Positions 61,085 to 64,000 of a DNA stretch of 64,000 nt are shown here, piece by piece. Where the stretch lies: contig LNAC01000273.1 of NCBI GenBank assembly GCA_002007465.1, positions 654,799-718,798 of the forward strand, in the 5' to 3' direction. Below the pieces are notes generated by a model, which saw nothing but the letters and a program-made list of their open reading frames with translations, was not told where the DNA came from and ran no database searches. Each line of letters opens with the position of its first letter. Position 1 is the stretch's first letter. Made by a program: the position numbers and the translations under genes. The stretch is from Ailurus styani (taxonomy: Eukaryota > Chordata > Mammalia > Carnivora > Ailuridae).

Positions 61085-61250
61085 CCCCTTGTAGTTTTTT
61101 GTGAATTTAGGCAAATTAGTTAAACTCTGAATCTCAGTTTCTTCATCTTTAAGATAGAGACAGCTTCCATCTCACAGGACACTTGCAGTGATTAAATGAG
61201 ATTCTTTGTATGTACAAGGTCTACTTTGGTATCCGAGACCCCCTAAAAAT
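61085..61250 (+). repeat. MIR, plus strand
   Basis: 'gaatttaggcaaattagtta', 'aactctgaatctcagtttct', 'tcatctttaagatagagaca', 'cacttgcagtgattaaatga' closely follow the MIR core. Confidence 0.8.
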
Positions 61251-61368
61251 AGTAGCAGCAGTAGTCTATAAACAGTAAAGGACAGAAATTTACCCAGATA
61301 ATTCAGATACATACATAGTGTACAGCTGCAAGGGAAAAGAAAAGAAGCAATACATAAAATAACATGAT

Positions 61369-61527
61369 TCTTTCTTTTCTGCCCTGTCCCCTCGTCTTCG
61401 CTTCCCCCCCTCTTGCCCTTCCCTACATTCTCCTCCTCCCGATTTCCTCATCACCCCCCTTTCTTTCCTCTCCCCTGTCCACTTCCTCCGTTGCCTCCTC
61501 CCTCTCTTCCTCCTCCTTCTCTTTTTC
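61369..61527. repeat. Polypyrimidine tract
   Basis: CT-rich run (CCTCC, TTCC, CCCCCC units) ending CTCTTTTTCAG. The overlapping Ser/Pro/Leu frames are low-complexity artefacts. It abuts an antisense MIR. Confidence 0.93.
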
Positions 61528-61529
61528 AG

Positions 61530-61685
61530 TGCTTAATCTTATCAAGCATACTGCTAAGTGCATTTATTTTATATAATTTAAACCTCAGGGCAACTCTATG
61601 AAATATTATTATAGCAATTTTTGTTCTATGAAAAGTACACTAAAAGTGGAATGTGAGTGGCCAAACCCTCTTGTTTAGTTAAGAG
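61530..61685 (-). repeat. MIR, minus strand
   Basis: 'catactgctaagtgcattta', 'aacctcagggcaactctatg', 'aaatattattatagcaattt' follow reversed MIR 3' half. Confidence 0.6.
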
Positions 61686-61822
61686 TAGATTTGGATTTTT
61701 TTTCTTCTTAAAATTTTCAGTCCCTATAAACAACCTTCATTCTAGATTAAAAAAAAAAAGCAAAACAACACATGTCTAATTCCTCTAGATTTTCCCTTTT
61801 TGAATTGTTTAACAGTTATTTA

Positions 61823-61944
61823 GGGGCATCTGTCTCCCTGCTCAGCAGGAAGCCTGCTTCTCTCTTTTGTCCCTCCCTCCTGCTCTTCTCTCTCTCACTA
61901 TTTCTGTCTCTCTCTCAAATAAATAAAATCTTTTAAAAAAATCC
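61823..61944 (+). mobile_element. Internally deleted can-SINE, plus strand
   Basis: GGGGCATCTG stump joined directly to TCTCCCTGCTCAGCAGGAAG and the CT-rich core with AAATAAATAAAATCTTTT tail. The tRNA-like middle (about 70-80 bp) is gone. Approximate target duplication ACAGTTATTTA / ACAATTATATA (61812-61822 and 61945-61955). Confidence 0.88.
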
Positions 61945-62130
61945 ACAATTATATAAATCATGTTTATTGCTTTTTCTGATAATAAAGCAATATATAATCA
62001 TTACAAAAAAATTAAAAAGGACAAGAAAGCAAAATGAGATAAAATCATGACAACAACCAGGAATAACTAATGTGTATGAACTCCCCTTGACTCTGTAGGT
62101 GTAGATGTGGGTTAAGAAGAAAATGAACAG

Positions 62131-62476
62131 TATTATGCTGAGCGAAATAAGTCAATCAGAGAAAGACAATTATCATATGATCTCTCTGATATGAGGAACT
62201 TGAGGGTCAGGGTGGGGGGTCGTGGGGGGTAGGAAGGGAAAAATAATGAAACAAGATGGGATGGGGAAGGAGACAAACCTTAAGAGACTCCTAATCTCAC
62301 GAAAAACAAACTGAGGGTTACTGGGGGGTGGGAGGGTAGGTATAAGGTGGATGGGTTATGGACATTGGGGAGGGTTTGTGCTTTGGTGAATGCTGTGAAA
62401 GATGTAAGCCTGATGATTCACAGACCTGTACTCCTAGGGCAAAGAATAAAAATAAAATTAAAGAAAAAAAAAAAAA
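62131..62476 (+). mobile_element. Young 5'-truncated carnivore L1 (3' UTR only)
   Basis: Begins TATTATGCTGAGCGAAATAAG, with 'gagaaagacaattatcatat', 'cttaagagactcctaatctc', 'gagggttactggggggtgg', 'gtttgtgctttggtgaatgc', 'attcacagacctgtactcct' and an A-tail, matching the youngest carnivoran L1 3' end. The target duplication AAGAAGAAAATGAACAG is perfect over 17 bp (62114-62130 and 62477-62493). It contains a G-rich tract (62204-62230) able to form a quadruplex. This is a different, younger 3' UTR type from the one at 27583-28358. Confidence 0.95.
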
Positions 62477-62493
62477 AAGAAGAAAATGAACAG

Positions 62494-62835
62494 TTTACCT
62501 TCAGAAAAGAAAGTATCAACATTGTCCACTTATTGTATACATCATTAACCCCTATTCATGTTTAATTATTTTATTTAATGCATGTTATAAAAGTACCTGA
62601 ATTCTAAGATTCCCTGGTGTAGTCACCAAGCAAAGAACAGTGAACAAAATAACATGGTTTCTCCATTCAAAGAGTGTCTAGTTGCACCTGTTGAATAAAA
62701 GAAATTTCAATGTAAGTTTTCATGGTGGACTTATTCTAGAAAGATTTGAATCAGAACATAAGTTAGGATATTGAGAAAATTATTCATAAAATATTGTGTA
62801 TTGAATTTCTGCCCATGTGGATTCTGAGAGATGCT
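62494..62835. other. Unannotated sequence
   Basis: Nothing recognised. Confidence 0.55.
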
Positions 62836-62853
62836 AAAGATGGGAGAGTGTGG

Positions 62854-62963
62854 GGGCACCTGGATGTTTCAGTTGATGGAGCATGTGACTCTTGATCTTG
62901 GGGTTGTGTGTTTGAGCCCCACGTTGAGTGTAGAGATTGCTTAAAAATAAAATCTTAAAAAAA
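62854..62963 (+). mobile_element. can-SINE, short older form, plus strand
   Basis: GGGGCACCTGGATGTTTCAG, GGAGCATGTGACTCTTGATC, GTTTGAGCCCCACGTTGAG, TGTAGAGATTGCTTAAAAATAAAATCTT. It lacks the CT-rich core, so it belongs to the short subtype. Imperfect 18 bp target duplication (62836-62853 and 62964-62981, two mismatches). Confidence 0.93.
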
Positions 62964-62981
62964 AAAGATGGAAGAATGTGG

Positions 62982-64000
62982 TAATACCGTGTCCCACCAG
63001 AGGTAAAAAATTTTTTGGAAGAGAATATACCAGAAACAGGTCATACTTATCACAAGTAATAATCTAATATGACAGATCAAAACAATTAACCAAAAATTCT
63101 GTATTTATAAGGCCTTGCCAAAATTAAGTCATTATTTCCAAGACTTTTAAATTTTTTATTTGTATTTGATCTTTTATTATATATGTGTTTTATTATATAT
63201 GTGTTATGTGTAATGCATCTCAAAATTTTTTTTTTGATGTGGGTAGGGTAGAAATTACATGTATTTAAAACCACACAAGATCTTTTGATTCCTTTTCAAT
63301 AAATTATTCACAAAGCTGTTTCATTACTTATATTAAAATATAGAAAGCTCTGTAATTTTCTTCCTTAAATTGAGTTAAATGATTTCTTTATATTTGATTA
63401 AAAAGTAAGAAATAAAACATATGTTAATATGGTAATTTTTACATAGGTAGAGGCTATAAAACAATTTTGAAAATGGTACGAGTTTAAATTTGTATCTGTT
63501 TAAAATTTTCCACTTATAACCCACATTTGCATAATTTTAAATAAAAGAGGGAACACACTTAACCTTAAACATATAGATTGTAAATAAATTGATCACTAAA
63601 GCACATATTTTGTTTCTGAATTACACATTTGTCTGTTCTGACCCTGTAAAAGGGCTTCTTGCAACCATTCTCTTCACCTTTTGTTTTGTGGTCACAAAAC
63701 AGTATCCCTCATCTGAAAGCTTCAAGCTCCAGCCATTAGAAATGAGACTGCACTCATTAGTAAGTACATAAACATGGAACTACTTTCCCATCTCTATGTT
63801 ATGTCCAGTCACATCAAAAATTAAATAAGGCTTTTTGAGACTATGCCATGATATACCCGAGAAGCACGAGGAGCATTTTACAGTCCACTTCCCCCCTTTG
63901 TAACTTTAGCATTGTTAGTGCTAACAAGACATCCCGGGTTTTTGAACATTCTGAACAATGTACCTTGAAGCCTCAGTGAGTCAGCAAAGTCTCAAAGGTT
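62982..64000. other. Unannotated AT-rich sequence to window end
   Basis: No gene or clear repeat. Small tandem duplication of TTTTATTATATATGTGT at 63172-63205. Confidence 0.55.

Noticed and set aside
61501..61560. CTCTTTTTCAG as a splice acceptor
   Set aside because: The sequence following it is an antisense MIR and has no open frame of note.

Overview
This window is mammalian nuclear DNA from a carnivoran. The evidence is at least 19 whole or partial tRNA-Lys-derived can-SINEs (5' box reading GCCTGGGTGGCTCAG, CT-rich middle, AAATAAATAAAATCTT tail), which occur only in Carnivora. Many carry the GGGTTAAAGCCTCTGCCTT variant that I associate with mustelids (mink, ferret, otter, badger), so a mustelid is most likely; that step is from memory and could not be tested. 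The sequence is AT-rich and I recognise no protein-coding gene, RNA gene, operon or CRISPR array. The longest open frames are short and mostly cross SINEs. This looks like a gene desert or a very large intron.

Layout. 1-3110: decayed ERVL-class retroviral pol with a probable 3' LTR, interrupted by a SINE. 3125-3700: one copy of an old mammalian repeat. 5.4-12.7 kb: scattered SINEs and an old MIR. 14454-14788: polypyrimidine tract containing an 88-base assembly gap. 17841-17976: exon-like segment. 18.1-18.6 kb: inverted SINE pair. 18.6-21.7 kb: an antisense L1 3' UTR followed by two more copies of the old repeat. 23.48-24.31 kb: class I ERV solo LTR with an L1 3' end inside it. 27.6-28.4 kb: 5'-truncated carnivore L1.

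28.4-41.9 kb contains almost no lineage-specific insertions and has several patches that look like conserved regulatory DNA (33.6-34.7, 38.0-38.8 and 39.9-40.5 kb). Two SINEs at 42 kb break this block, one with a tail expanded into a long AAGG microsatellite. 44.6-46.4 kb is again unique sequence and holds an open frame bounded by a splice-acceptor-like site. A roughly 160 bp segment is duplicated at 48.8 and 49.7 kb. 54.6-55.1 kb has a head-to-head SINE pair. 55.96-59.16 kb is an old L1 ORF2-3' UTR riddled with SINEs. 62131-62476 is a very young truncated L1 with a perfect 17 bp target duplication.

No novel multi-gene system is visible. The best leads are non-coding: the TE-poor block with enhancer-like patches, three exon-like segments, the local 160 bp duplication and several nested-insertion histories. 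Conservation, splicing and function could not be tested here, so those calls carry low confidence.
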